The position numbers and the translations under genes are program-made. From positions 434,001-498,000 of the forward strand of contig CAWGMT010000009.1 of NCBI GenBank assembly GCA_963823675.1: a stretch of 64,000 bases of DNA, given 5' to 3'. This stretch comes from CAWGMT01 sp963823675 (lineage in GTDB: Bacteria > Planctomycetota > Planctomycetia > Isosphaerales > Isosphaeraceae). This document shows, in pieces, positions 49,024 through 61,297 of this stretch (its first letter is position 1; each line of letters opens with the position of its first letter). Under the pieces are notes generated by a model, which saw only the letters and a program-made list of their open reading frames with translations, ran no database searches and was not told where the DNA came from.

Positions 49024-52000
49024 GATTTTTCTCCGACTTCAACTTCGACGAAGTGCTCGAGGCGGTCGTCCGCCAGGCGGATTGTCTTGTCAGATTGGTC
49101 TACGCCGTCCATGCTTACGCGTGTCACGGCGCCCCCTGCCCTGGTTTGCTTGACCGTGATGTGGTGGAAGGTCTCCCGATAGCGGTAGTGGACCTTGTAC
49201 GACGACCAGTCGGCGCATAAGCACGGTTCGAATCGCAGCTTGTCGACGTCGAGCCGCACGCCCAGGAGAGACTCGACGATCAGACGGTACATCCAGCCGG
49301 CCGAACCCGTATACCACGTCCAGCCGCCTCGCCCTGTGTGCGGCGGCAGGGCATAAACATCGGCCGCGACGACGTAAGGCTCGACCCCATAGGTCGCGAT
49401 CCCGTCGGAGGTCGCGCCGTGACGGGCCGGGTTGATCAGCGAGAACAACTCCCAGGCGCGGCGGTGGTCACCGAGCCTGGCGAACGCCATGACCGCCCAG
49501 ACGGCCGCGTGGGTATACTGACCGCCGTTCTCCCGCACGCCAGGGAGGTAGCCTTTGATGTATCCCGGGTTCAATGAGGACTTGTCGAACGGCGGGTCGA
49601 AGAGCTGGATCAGTGCGTCGTTCCTGCGGACAAGCCTGCGGTCGACCGCGTCCATCGCCTTGCGCGAGCGCTGCGGGTCGCCCGCACCCGAGAGGACGGA
49701 CCAGCTCTGTGGGATCGAATCGATCTGGCATTCGGGGTTGGTCGCCGAGCCGAGCGGCGTGCCGTCGTCGAAGTAGGCACGGCGATACCAATCGCCGTCC
49801 CACGCGTTCCCCTCGATCACGACGCGCAGCCGCTCGGCCTCGCCGACGCAGTGGTCCGCGAAGGCCGCGTCGCCGCGACCGCGGGCGACATCCGCGAACT
49901 GTCTGAGGACGTCGAAGAGGAAGAATGCCAGCCAGACGCTCTCGCCCTGGCCGTGCTGACCAACAAGGTTCATGCCGTCGTTCCAGTCACCGCAGCCGAT
50001 GAGCGGCAGGCCATGCTTGCCGAACTTCAGTCCGTGCGTGATCGACCGCACGCAGTGATCATATAACGTGGCGGTCTCGTCGGACCGGGAGGGAAGGTCG
50101 TAATAGGATTCCTCGTCGGGCTTTACCGGACGCCCGCTCAGGAACGGGATGAGCTCGTCGAGCACACCGGTATCGCCAGTCCCCGTGACGTATCGGCAGG
50201 TCGCCAGGGGCAGCCACAAATAGTCGTCGGAGCAGTGCGTGCGCACGCCGCGGCCGGTGGGCGGGTGCCACCAGTGCTGCACGTCCCCCTCGCGGAACTG
50301 GTGGGACGCGCAACGAAGGATATGCTCGCGGAGCAAGCGCGGCTCGGCGTGCAAGAGCGCCATCACGTCCTGGAGCTGGTCGCGGAACCCAAAGGCCCCG
50401 CCCGACTGGTAATACCCGCTACGGGCCCAGAGGCGGCACGCCAGAGTCTGGTACAGAAGCCAGCCGTTCGCCAGGAAGTTCACGGAGGGGTCGGGCGTGT
50501 CGACGTTGATCGCCCCCAGGGTGTGGTTCCAATATTCCCATACCGACTCGAGCGCGCGCCGCGCCGGGCTCGATCCCCGAAAGCGCTGGATCAAGTTACG
50601 AGCGTCATCGTCATCGCGACCGATCCCGAGTGTGAAGCAAACCTCGCGCTCCTGACCTGCGGCCAGATCGAGCTGGACTTGCGTCGCGGCGCACGGGTCG
50701 AGCGCGGCGCCGACGCGGCCCGAGAGGTGGGCAAGCGTCATGGCGGCGGGGCTCGCGGTCGTGCCGTTCCGGCCGAGAAACTCGGCCCGGTCGCCGGTGA
50801 CGGTTCGCGCGGCATCATTCGCGTCGAGGAAGGCGACGCGGCCGGCGAAGTCCGTGGCGTTCGGATTGCGAGCGAAGACGGCTCCCGTCCTGGGGTCGAC
50901 CTCCGTCGTGACGTACATGAGCGACCTGGGGCGAAGGTCGCCCAGCACCCACTCGCAGTAAGCGGTCGCGGAGAGACGTCGCGGACGTCCCGACTCGTTG
51001 CGGAGCTTGAGCACCGCGAATTTCACCGGCGCGTCCGTGGCCACGTATATCCACAGCTCCGAGGCAATGCCAGTCTCGGCGTGCTCGAAGACGCTGTAGC
51101 CGAAACCGTGCCGGCTGACGTAGGGTGTGTCCCCGCGCGGGAAGCGGTGTCGGCGACCAGAACCGGCCGGACTCTTCGTCGCGAACGTACAAGGCCTCGC
51201 CGCTGGCGTCGCTCACGGGGTCGTTGTACCAGGGCGTGAGACGCATCTCGTGGGCGTTCTCGCACCAGGTGTATGCCCCGCCGCTCTCCGAGACGACCGT
51301 ACCGAAGAAGGGATTCGCCAGCACATTGACCCACGGCGCCGGCGTTACCCCCCCTGGGGATATCATGATCACATATTCATGGCCGTCGCGCGTAAAACCG
51401 CCGAACCCGTTGAAGTAGGACAGGTCGCGCCGGGACGTCAGGGCGGCGAGGGCAGTCTCGGGGCGGTCGTTCCGGCGCTGGAGGAATCGCGGGACACGCG
51501 GCTCGAGACGCCCACGGCGCTCGACCTGGTCCGCCAGTGTGCCTGCCCCGTCGTCAACGATCACGCGGGCGACGGTTTGCAGCAGGGTGCGGTCCTCAGC
51601 CGACATCTGGTCGGGTCGCTGGACGAAGATGCGGCCCGGCCGGTCCACCACCTGGGCCTCGGTGCCGGCGGCGATCAGGCGCACGATCTGGTCTTGGAGG
51701 ACCTGGCGATAGCCCGACGGGTCGTCGTTCCAGATAACCAGGTCGACCGCCAACCCCTTGATTCGCCAGTAAGCGTGGGCCGCAACGAGCTGTCGCACCA
51801 GATCGATGTTCTCCGGGTCGTCGATCCGCAAGAGCACGATCGGCAGGTCGCCGGAGATCCCCTGGCCCCAGAGGCCGGATTGCCCCCGCCGGTTCTTCAT
51901 CAAGACGCTCGGGCTGGCTCGGTGCGCGGGGTTGGCGTAGAGGATCGAGCTCTCGAGTCGTCCGTAGAGCTGGGCGTCGGCCTCGGTGGCGTTGAGCTGG

Positions 52001-55000
52001 CGCAGGATCACCTGGCCGTGAGACCAAGCCAGGTCGAAGACGCGGTCGGCCAGGCTCTTGTCGCCATACTTTTCGATCAGCGCGAGCACCTCGTCCCGCG
52101 TCCCGGCAACGCCGGTGACAAGGTCGATCCGCGCGGACTCTTCCGCGTCGATCGTGATCCGTTGCCGGATCGCGACGATCGGGTCGAGGACGGAACCTTC
52201 ACGGCCGGATAGCTCGACTGAACCGTCGAGCGCCTCCGGATTGGCGACGGTACGTCCGCGTCCCAAAAACTTGAGCCGATCGGTTTCGTAAGACATCTCG
52301 CCGGCCGCCGTCCCGCGGACCACCATGAGGTGGAACAAGAGTGGCGTCCGGTCTTGATCCGACCGGGGCCGGCGGGTACAGAGGATCGCGTGACGGGTGG
52401 GAACGATTTCCGTCTGCACGAACAGGTTGCTGAAGGCCGGGTGCGCCTCGTCTGCCGCGGGAGGGGCGAGTACGACTTCCGCGTAACTCGTGATCTCGAT
52501 CGTCCGACGCTCACGCGATCGGTTTCTGATGGTGATTCGCCGCAGCTCGATGTCGTCCTCGGGCGAAACGGCTATCTCCGTGTGAGTATCGAAGTCGCCG
52601 TCGCGGCGGCGGAACTCGGCCCGGGATTGAGAAAAGATCACCTCGTAACTCTTCGCGCGCCGGAGCGTGGGCTGGTGACCGGTGGACCAGACATCGCCGG
52701 TCGACACCTCACGGAGGTAACAAAACGAGCCGGAGTTGTCCTGGGTCGCGTCCTCACGCCAGCGCGTGACCGCGAGGTTTTTCCAGTGGCTGTAGCCCCC
52801 GCCCGCGTTCGTGACCATGACCGTGTACCGGCCGTTGGACAGGAGCTGCACTTCCGGAGTCGGCGTGTTCGAACTCTTGTAGACCCGCAAGAGTGCCTCG
52901 TCGCCGCCCCCGACCCGGCGCTCCAACACCTGCTCGACGGCGTGTGGATAGAACGGGTCGGCCACGGGGATGCGCTCTTGAAGGAGGAGTTCCGTCGCCT
53001 GGAACGAAGGGCCCGATTCGAACCGCCGCTGCATCGGACGGTCCAGCAGACAATGTGCAAGCGACAGAAAGCTCATCCCCTGGTGGTGCGCCATGAACGA
53101 ACGAATGACCGCGCTTGACTGGCCTTGCGGCAGCCGGGAGGCCGTGTAGTCGATGGCCTCATAGAACCCGTAACGCCCCTGGAACCCATCGCCGGCCATC
53201 CGCCACAGGTTCGCGTACGCCTCGCCGGGCGCGATCAAGAGCGCCAGCAATGTGGCGTACGGCGCGACGACCAGGTCCTCGACCAGGCCGCGCTTCAACC
53301 CGAGACCCGGCACGCCGAAGGCGCGGTACTGGTAGTTCAAATGAACGTCGGTCGAATTGAACCCCGACTCCGAGACTCCCCAGGGCACGCCGCGCTGGGC
53401 GCCGTACTCGGCCTGACGCGCGACGGCCGCCCGGCACGTCTGGTCGAGCAGCGTGCCCTCATACGTCGGCATCACAATCAGCGGCATCAGATATTCGAAC
53501 ATCGAGCCGCTCCACGAGATCAGCACCGGCCCGGCCCGGGTGGACGTCAGCAACCGACCCAGGGCGAACCAGTGCTCCTGGGGCAGCCGGCCCTGCGCAA
53601 TGCCGACGAAACTGGCCAGACGGGCTTCGGATGCCAGCAGGTCGTAGAAGCTCGCGTCGATGCGCCGGTCATCGACGTTGTAACCGATCGCCAGCAGGCG
53701 GCGCGATCGGTCGTACAGGAACTGACAATTGAACTCCGCGAGCTCGCCGCAACGGAGCGAGAGCTTCTCGACGGCCGTGATCATCAGGGCGGCACGCGCG
53801 CTCGCTCCGGCGACAGTCTCCCGCAGTTTCACCAACCCGTCGCCTTCGCCCGGATTCAGGTCTGCCGGCGGCAACGCCAGGCTGAGGCGCGCCACCTCGC
53901 GCAGCGTCGGGATCTCGCTCCGCCGAAGGCACGCGTCGACCGCCGCGCCCTTCCGTACCTCGTCCGGCGAGAGGAGCAGCCAGGGGGCCAGCAGGTCGAG
54001 AGTCGTGAGGTGATCGCGGCATTGCCGGTCGAAGGCGCGGGCCCACCAAGCGACGTCTTCATCGGGGTTGGTGCCCAGGCCGGCGGCCAGCTCGGTCGCC
54101 AGAACCGCCAGCGCCGGCAGCCGGTGCAGCAAGTGCCCCCCGGAAAGGGATTCGAGCTGGCTCCGCAGCACCTTGATCTGCGAACCCATCTCGGCCGAGG
54201 CGCGATTCCGAGCGCTTGGGCCTTCGTCACTACAGGCGGCATTGATCAAAGCCCGCAGGGTTGTAACCAGTCCGTCGATGGCTCGAGGCGGGAGGATCGG
54301 GCGGTCGGGGAGTTCGTCCAGGCCCGCTTGCACGCAAAGGAGGTGGCCGGCGAGGTTCCCGCTGTCGACTGTCGAGACGTAGCGCGGCGGCAACGGCCGG
54401 AGCGTCAGTGTGTCGTACCAGTTGAAGAGGTGACCGTGGTATCGCTCCAGGCCCTCCATTGTGTCGAGTGTCCGGGACGTGCGGTCGATAAGTCCCTGCG
54501 GCGAGACGTAGCCGAAGTCGTACGCCGCCAGGTTCGCCATGAGCGCGAGCCCGATGTTCGTCGGCGACGTACGGTGCGCGATCACGCCAACCGGGTGCTG
54601 TTGAAAGTTGTCCGGCGGCAGCCAGTGATCTTCCGGCCCGACGAACGTCTCGAAGAACCGCCAGGTTCTGGCCGCCACGTCGTTCAGGAATGCCATCTCA
54701 TCGCCCGTCAGCCGTACCGCGCGTCGGGAGGCGGGCCGGCTGATCCACCATGCGATGAGCGGTGAGGCGAACCAAAGGATGAGCCAGGGCGTTGCGCTGG
54801 CCAGTGCTTCTGGCCTCGAGAATCCGAGCCCGAACGCCAGCGCGGCCGCGAGCGTGGGGGCGCTCGCCATCGCCCGGACAACGTCCACAGGCCTGTCCGC
54901 GCGGGAGGCCCACGCGGCCTCGCTTGACGTCATCCATTCCAGGAGGTGTTTGTGCGTCAGACTCATCCGCACGGCCGTTCGCACGACGGCATCCAGGTTC

Positions 55001-57744
55001 GAGTAGGCCTCGTAGGGCAGGAAGATCAGCGTCAGCCCGGACCGGGCCAGGTCCCATCCGATCGCCTGGAACGCGGCGCGGAGGTGCACGCCCATCGTAA
55101 GGTCTGCCGGCCGGCGCACGAGCGCCGTCACGGCGCGCAGCAGCACGGGGAACAGGCTGATCCCGGCCACGACGAAGGCCCAGAACCAAGGCGGACTCAG
55201 CACGGTCCACCCCACGACCAACACCAGCACGAGCGCCGGCGCCACGAGGCTGCGCCTCAGGTTGTCGAAGATCTTCCAGCGCGAGAGGGCCGAGATCGGG
55301 TTGTGCAGCCGACCCCCGCCCGGGCCGGGGACCCGCGGCAGCAGCCACGGCGATATCTGCCAATCACCTCGGACCCAGCGATGCCTCCGACTCACGTCCG
55401 TGAGGTAGCGCGGCGGCGAACTCTCGTATACCTGGACGTCGGTCGCCAGAGCCGACCGCGCGTAGCACCCTTCGAGCAGGTCGTGGCTGAGGATCAAGTT
55501 CTCCGGGAATTGATCCCCGAGCACTCGAATGAACGCATCGACGTCGTAAACGCCCTTTCCGATGAACGACCCTTCGCCGAAGGCGTCCTGGTAAACGTCC
55601 GAGACGGTGCGCGTGTAAGGGTCCACGCCCGACTCGCCCCCGAAGAGTCGCAGAAACCAGGACCGGCCACCCACCGGGACGCTCTCCGCCACGCGGGGCT
55701 GGAGAACCCCGTACCCATCGCAGACGCGCCGCGACTCTTGATCGAAACGGGGACGGTTCAGCGGGTGCGCAATCGCACCCACCAATCGTTGCGCCACCTC
55801 GCGCGGTAGCTGGGTGTCTGTATCGAGCGTGATGACGAACCGCACGCTCGGCAAGACGGATGTCTCGCCGACGATCAGCGAGAAGAGGTCCTCCGGTCTG
55901 CCGCGTAGCACCGCATTGAGGGCGGCGAGCTTGCCGCGCTTGCGCTCGTAGCCCATCCACACCCGTTCCCGCGCGTTCCAGCGCCGGGAGCGATGGAAGA
56001 GGAAGAACCGGTCACCTCGATCAGCCTTGTACTTCACGTTGAGGGCCTCGATCCCCTCCTTCGCCCGCCGCAAGAGCGCCTCGTCCCCGGGCGTCGTTTT
56101 CTGGGGCGCGTCCTGGAAATCGGTCACGAGCGCGAAGTGCAGGTGGTCGTCCTGGTTGGCCAGGTAGCGGACCTCCAGCCCTTCGAGCAGATCCTCGACG
56201 TTCCGCTCGCTGACGAGCATCGTCGGCACAGCGACCAGGGCTGGCATCTCGGCCGGCAGACCCCGGGAGAAATCCAGCTTCGGCAGCGGTTTCGGCACGA
56301 TAAGCATCGTCACCAGCCAATTTACCAAGGTGATGGCGAGCTGGCTTGCGCCCAGCACGAGCGGGATGGCAACCACCGCCACGGCCCATCGGACTGATCC
56401 GGAGACTCGCCCCTGCGCGAGGACGCCAGTCGCCAGGGCGGCCGTGAGCGCGAGGATTGCGCCGAAGTAAAGGACGAGCGGGAACCGGCGGCCGACTTCT
56501 CGAATCCTCGCGGTTAGCGGCCGCCGGTATTGCGCTTCGCGCTCGAATTGAGGTCTTCCCTTGCCGATCAGGTAAAACCCCACATGACCAGCTCGGTTGT
56601 CGCCGTCCGCGGTGGCGACCCCTGCGCGAGCCAGCGCAACCGCGCGGCCGGCGACTTCGGCCTGGGAGAGCGGGCTGCGCTTGGCGACCTCTTCGACGGC
56701 GTGGCGATACAGGTCGCGCGTGGCGAAATCCATGGCCGCGAAGACGCCCGCTGGATCCTCTCGGAGCACCTGATCGACAACACTCATCGCCTCGACGAAG
56801 TCGCGCCAGTCGGTCGCTCCCAGGAGCCGGAGACTCCCGATGCTGTTCACTATCGAGACCTGGTCGGCGGCCTGTCGCTGGCCCTCCGATTGCACGAGCC
56901 GCTCGATGGTCTGACCTTCTTCGGAGAGGCATTGCTCGACCCAGGTGAGCGGGAAGGCCAAAGCCGGGCCTTGACCCTGCAAGCGCCGCGCGAGCTCCGC
57001 GATGAACGCACTCGACGTGGGCGGGCGGGATCTCGCCATGTCCGCGAGCACAAGGATCAAGCTCCTCGGGTCTTCTTCCGCAACCTTCATCAGCCGGTCT
57101 GCCCAGTGATTCGCACTGTTGCGGTCGTGCTTGTCGGCGGCGATGCGAACGGCGATCCGCCGCAGGTTCTCGATCAGCGCCAACCGGAGCATGATCGGGA
57201 TCGCCCACAACTCTCCCAGCGTGAGCGGGGCGACGGTCTGGTAGGCCGCTATGAAGCCGCGGAGGCCCGCCATGTCCACCCGCCCGTCGACGTGCGCGAG
57301 CAGCTCGAGCACGATGTCATAACTTCGCGGGTATCCCGCCGACGGCCCGTTCAGCAGCCGGGGCAGCTCGCGACTGTAAGCTCTCGGGAGGTGCCGACGG
57401 GCCGTCCGAATCTGCTCCTCGATCAGATAGAAATTGTCGAGGAGCCACTCGCTCGCCGGTGCGATCCGTCGTTTTGCCACGACGGCCGCCGTTACCAGCT
57501 CGTACGTCTGCACCAGGACGGCCTCGTTGTCCTCCAGCCGCGGCAAGAGCCGGTCCGGGCCTCGCTTACGATCAACCTGATGCCATCCCGCGACCGATTT
57601 GGCGTGCGACTCAAGTTGATCGACGCTCAAAAGCTCCGATCGCAGCGGCTGTTCGCCACTGGACGCCCGCGGCATGACGCCGCCGCGCGCGCGAGATCCG
57701 GGGAGGATTGATTTTGTCCGAAGGATCACGCCGTTCAGAGCCAT
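49020..57744 (-). CDS. ndvB: Cyclic beta-1,2-glucan synthase (NdvB/ChvB-like), one frameshift
   Basis: About 2,900 codons, the usual size of this family. The N-terminus is soluble and helical. Next are membrane helices and a GT84-type glycosyltransferase region (FVITLDTDTQLPREVAQRL, LLEGCYARSALATDVQVY). A glucoamylase-like domain follows (IGLALMANLAAYDFGYVSPQ), then the GH94 phosphorylase-type C-terminus (GAFGFRDQLQDVMALL, GCGDWNDGMNLVG, WTWYTGSAGWMYRL). The frame changes near 51130. Cyclic beta-glucan is a periplasmic osmolyte in proteobacteria; a similar role here is inferred. The start is uncertain: 57744 or 57675. The stop overlaps the Pmp3 gene. Confidence 0.9.
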
Positions 57745-57980
57745 TGCGAAGATTCTACCAAGCGCCGCGGAACGCCGTCAGCCGTGAAACCACCGCGCTT
57801 CAATCGAGAGCCACCGCCGTCGGTCGCTCCTGCTCGCCAGCGGGGGAGCGGCCCGCGGCCGAGCCGCCGTGCCCTGCTGAGCCAGCGCTCGTTGCGGACA
57901 GTAGCCGCGGGCGGGTTGACCACCAGCCAAGCGATGATCCAGCCCGGTTCGAGCGCGATCGCCTCGCAAGTAAGACCCAT
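57735..57980 (-). pseudogene. Fragment of a GlsB/YeaQ-type membrane protein gene
   Basis: An AGGAGG-led ATG gives MGLTCEAIALEPGWIIAWLVV, close to the opening of the GlsB protein at 62175 (AIVLTPGGVISWLVV). The sequence then leaves the family and becomes Arg-rich, so only about 21 residues match. It is either truncated or broken by a base change near 57920. It lies just upstream of the glucan synthase gene, and its tail overlaps that gene's first codons. Confidence 0.45.
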
Positions 57981-58065
57981 CACCGTCCTCCTTCTGCCCC
58001 CGAAACGGGCTCAGACCACTGCTGTCATCGCCCTAGATGGGCGACCTTTGCCTGGAACGACCGGA

Positions 58066-59644
58066 TCAGTAATCGGGGGAGGGGCCGGTCCCGCGTGGAA
58101 AACTCATTCGCACGTGCGGATTGATGACCAGGTTCAGCAAGCTCTCCGCCGGCGATAATTGCAGGCTGCGCGGCAGCGGAGCGAGCTCGAAGCCGAACAC
58201 TTCCTTCCGCAGTGCGAGGTGGTCGTCCACGCGGTCCCGCCGCACGCGCACCACCCCGCCGGACATGGGATGGGTCCGCCGCCACGCGCAATACCGATTG
58301 AACAGCGACATGGCCGTGATCCCAGCCGACTCCGCCAGCACGCCACTCCTGAGCCAGCTCAGGTGCATCAAGTTGCGCACCGAGTGGCCCGACGAGAAGA
58401 ACTTGCGGTAACACCGAAACAGCAACCCGGCCAACTGCTCGCGGGAGAAGTTGGGATGGCGCCAGGTCAAGCAGGTCGTGTCGAACCGGTCGAGGTTGTC
58501 CTCCGTGATCAACCCCCCGGCCGCGAACTCGTCGTACTGCTCGGTGCCCGGGATCGGGCAGAGGATGTAGAAGGAGGCGAACGTCGGGCCCAGATCTCGC
58601 AGCATCTCCAAGTGCCGATCCACGTCCCGCTTTGTGTCCTGCGGGAAGCCGATGATGTTCGAGAAGTGGGACTTGATTCCATGCTCGCGGCATAGCCGCA
58701 CGATGTCGCGGTATGTCTCCGGGCGGTTCTGTCCCTTTTTGGCCGCCAGCAGTGTCTGGCGGCTGAACGACTCGACGCCCACGAACATCTGGGAGCAGCC
58801 GGCCTTGGCCAAGAGCGCCACTAACTGCTCCTGCCGGGCGATCTGCGTGTCGCACTGGACGAAAAACCTGAGCCCGAGCCGCTCTTCCGCCATGGCCTCC
58901 AGCAACTCCGGGGCCTCGGGGTACTTGTTGAAGTTGTCAGACGTGAACATGATACTGCTCACCCCGGCAGCCTTGGCGGCGCGGAGACTGGCCAGGGTGG
59001 TTTCGATGTTCTGGCTGCGGATCCGCCGCCCGGCGATCTTGATCACGGAGCAGAAGTTGCACGTAAACGGGCACCCGCGGGCCGGGTACAACCCGAGCAT
59101 CGGGATGATGTACCGCCCCAGGTCACTTCGGCCGGGCGGCACGACGACCGGTGCCTCCAGATCCTGCTGCCACCGCCCCTCCGCGCCATAGACTGGACGC
59201 AACTCGCCGCCGGCCGCGTCCTCCAGGATCTCCCGCCAGACCAGCTCCGCCTCAGCCAGCGCGAAGCTCACGCCGCGGCCGTGCAGCATCGACGTGTCGC
59301 AAGTCATCACATGCGGGCCGCCGATGACCGCCATGCACCCGTTCCGCCGGGCATGCGCCGCGAGGTCCAGCGCGATGGAACTGATGGCTCTGCACGCCCA
59401 CCAGCGACAGAAGCGTCCGGCCCCCCCGGCGCCGCCCGAGCAGCGACATGTACTCCAGGTCGGTATAAACGTATTCGTCGATCGTGTGGACTTCCGTCGG
59501 CGTGCCGCCCAGCCCATCCGGCGTCATGCTCCGCACGTACGGCACCGTGCTGTTGGGCATGAATCCCCAGCGAAACCGCTCCACATAGCCGTCCGCCGTG
59601 TACTTGCTGGGTTTGAGGATCACAACTCGGAGCGGATCAGCCAT
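58066..59644 (-). CDS. B12-binding domain radical SAM protein, one frameshift
   Basis: About 525 codons. The first 150 or so residues look like a cobalamin-binding domain region (CMAVIGGPHVMTCDTSMLHG). The radical SAM core has the CxxxCxxC cluster motif in GCPFTCNFCSV, then IMFTSDNFNKYPE and FVGVESFSRQTL. The frame changes near 59385, in the N-terminal domain. The class includes methyltransferases and ring-forming enzymes of lipid or natural-product pathways (for example the hopanoid enzymes); no partner gene is present, so the substrate is unknown. The start MADPLRVVILKPSKY is typical. Confidence 0.82.
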
Positions 59645-60098
59645 GGGTGTAACTCGCACTCCCCTCTTATCAAGTTCCGCATATTAGAACGGTCCCGACG
59701 TGCGTATGCAACGCACAACGCTCCCCAAATGGATACTCGCTGCCGGCTATTTGTCTGGGTTTCGAGTGCGCTGGCCGACGTCAGCGCCGCGGTCACACCG
59801 GGCTCGGCACTGGACAGGCACGCGGCTGTCAACACCACGTCGATCTACACGCCTCCTCCGCTCCGAAGCGCCGCTATGCTGACGTCGTGCCAAACGGGGG
59901 CACTCGAACCACGGCCGGTATCGGCGAAGACCAACAACCCAAGCACGACCAGTCCCGATCCAACTCCTGCTCGCGGCGCTGCCGCTCGGACGCACAGTCT
60001 GGCTGGGTGTGCATGCGGTGTGTTCCTCGTGTCTTCGAAGCGAGGGCGTTCGGCGTACTTCGTCCTTAATCCTCTCGCCGACGTTGTGCACAAAATCC
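59645..60098. other. Intergenic region without a convincing gene
   Basis: Four hundred and fifty-four bases between the radical SAM gene and the PP2C gene. Open frames exist on both strands but none has a ribosome binding site together with family similarity. No hairpin with T-tract or repeat copy was seen. Confidence 0.35.
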
Positions 60099-61007
60099 TT
60101 ATTTGTCGACCTGATAGTGTACGACTACGGCGGTCACATTGTCGGGCCCGCCTCGGCTGAGGGCCAGGTCCACCAGGCGGGCGCAGGCGTCCTCGGGGTC
60201 GGGGTGATGCTCAAGGACCTCGGCGATCGCGTCGTCGTTGACGGGCTCGGTCAGGCCGTCGGTGCAGAACAGCAGGGTGTCGCCGTCTTGCAGGACAAGC
60301 TTGTGGATCTCGGCGAAGACGCCCACGCGGGGGCCGCCGATGACGTTGGTAACCACGTTGCGCCGGCAGTGCCGCTTGGCGTCCTCGGGCGAGATCGCGC
60401 CGCCGTCGACCAAGGTCTGGACGAGCGTGTGGTCGCTGGTCAACTGTTCGAGTTCGCCCGCGCGAAACAGGTAGACGCGCGAGTCGCCGGCGTGGACGAT
60501 GTACAGGTCGGTAGCGACGCTATAGGCCATCGTCAGCGTAGTCCCCATGCCTTGGAGGGCAGGATCGCTCCGGGCGCGCTCGAATATGGTCCGATCGGCG
60601 CGTTCGAGGCTCTGGCGAAGCTCGGTCAGGAGCGCATGCTCGTCGTGTCCGCCCAGGTGGAGGAACCATTTAAGCGTGTTCAGGACAAACGACTCGACGC
60701 TCCCGACCGCCAGGGCGCTGGCGCGTTCGCCGGCCGCGGCGCCCCCCATACCGTCGGCGACGACGATCAGGTATCCCTCCTCCAAAGCGAACTGCGTCTT
60801 TCCCTCTCCGGGCAGGCTGGTCTTGCACACGTGCATAGACTTCGAGAGCCTGGCGACCAGGAAATGATCCTCGTTGTTGCCGCGGACTTTGCCGGTGTTG
60901 GTCAAGGCGCTGAACGTGATCTCCACCCGATGCGGATCGCGATCCGCGATCGTTTGGTGCTCACGAGTCGAGTCGTCGACCGTGGGACGAGGGTCTTCCA
61001 GCGTCAT
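60099..61007 (-). CDS. PP2C-family protein serine/threonine phosphatase
   Basis: A 302-residue PP2C with the metal-binding motifs RGNNEDHF, DGMGGAAAG, HAGDSRVYL, and GGPDNVTAVVV in the expected order. It hydrolyses phosphoserine/threonine in a Mn/Mg-dependent way, probably opposing a Hanks-type kinase located elsewhere. A 20-residue insertion (MHVCKTSLPGEGKTQFALEE) lies between the first two motifs. Two starts are possible (61007 and 61058); neither has a strong ribosome binding site. Confidence 0.85.
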   Translation of the reverse strand: MTLEDPRPTVDDSTREHQTIADRDPHRVEITFSALTNTGKVRGNNEDHFLVARLSKSMHVCKTSLPGEGKTQFALEEGYLIVVADGMGGAAAGERASALAVGSVESFVLNTLKWFLHLGGHDEHALLTELRQSLERADRTIFERARSDPALQGMGTTLTMAYSVATDLYIVHAGDSRVYLFRAGELEQLTSDHTLVQTLVDGGAISPEDAKRHCRRNVVTNVIGGPRVGVFAEIHKLVLQDGDTLLFCTDGLTEPVNDDAIAEVLEHHPDPEDACARLVDLALSRGGPDNVTAVVVHYQVDK

Positions 61008-61159
61008 CGGCGTAATCCTGTTCCTGGCTCCACGGATCGCTTGAGCGGAACGAGTCATCACTCGCGAGTCAATCCTCAGCCTGCACCCTTCTTTTCTCGA
61101 TCCAGCGGCTAGAGAAGTCCCAGGGTATCAGACGGCGCACGATACATGATAGAAAGAAC

Positions 61160-61245
61160 GCAAGAGATTTCACTTGCTATTCCCGGCCCTGGCGGGACAA
61201 TGAAGAAAGTAGGGTGTGTGAGTCGATTTGCTCTCGGTTCCGATC
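61160..61245 (+). promoter_or_regulatory. Repeat element E: promoter and partial leader
   Basis: TTGCTA at 61174-61179 and GACAAT at 61196-61201, 16 bases apart. Downstream similarity to the other copies reaches about CTCGGTTCCGATCAT, then stops; there is no GTCGG motif and no terminator. The CBS gene begins about 95 bases after the promoter. It occupies the 290-base gap 61008-61297. Confidence 0.65.
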
Positions 61246-61297
61246 ATATCGAGCAACCAGGTCGTCGCACGCCCGAATTGGAATGGGAAGGCCCGCG

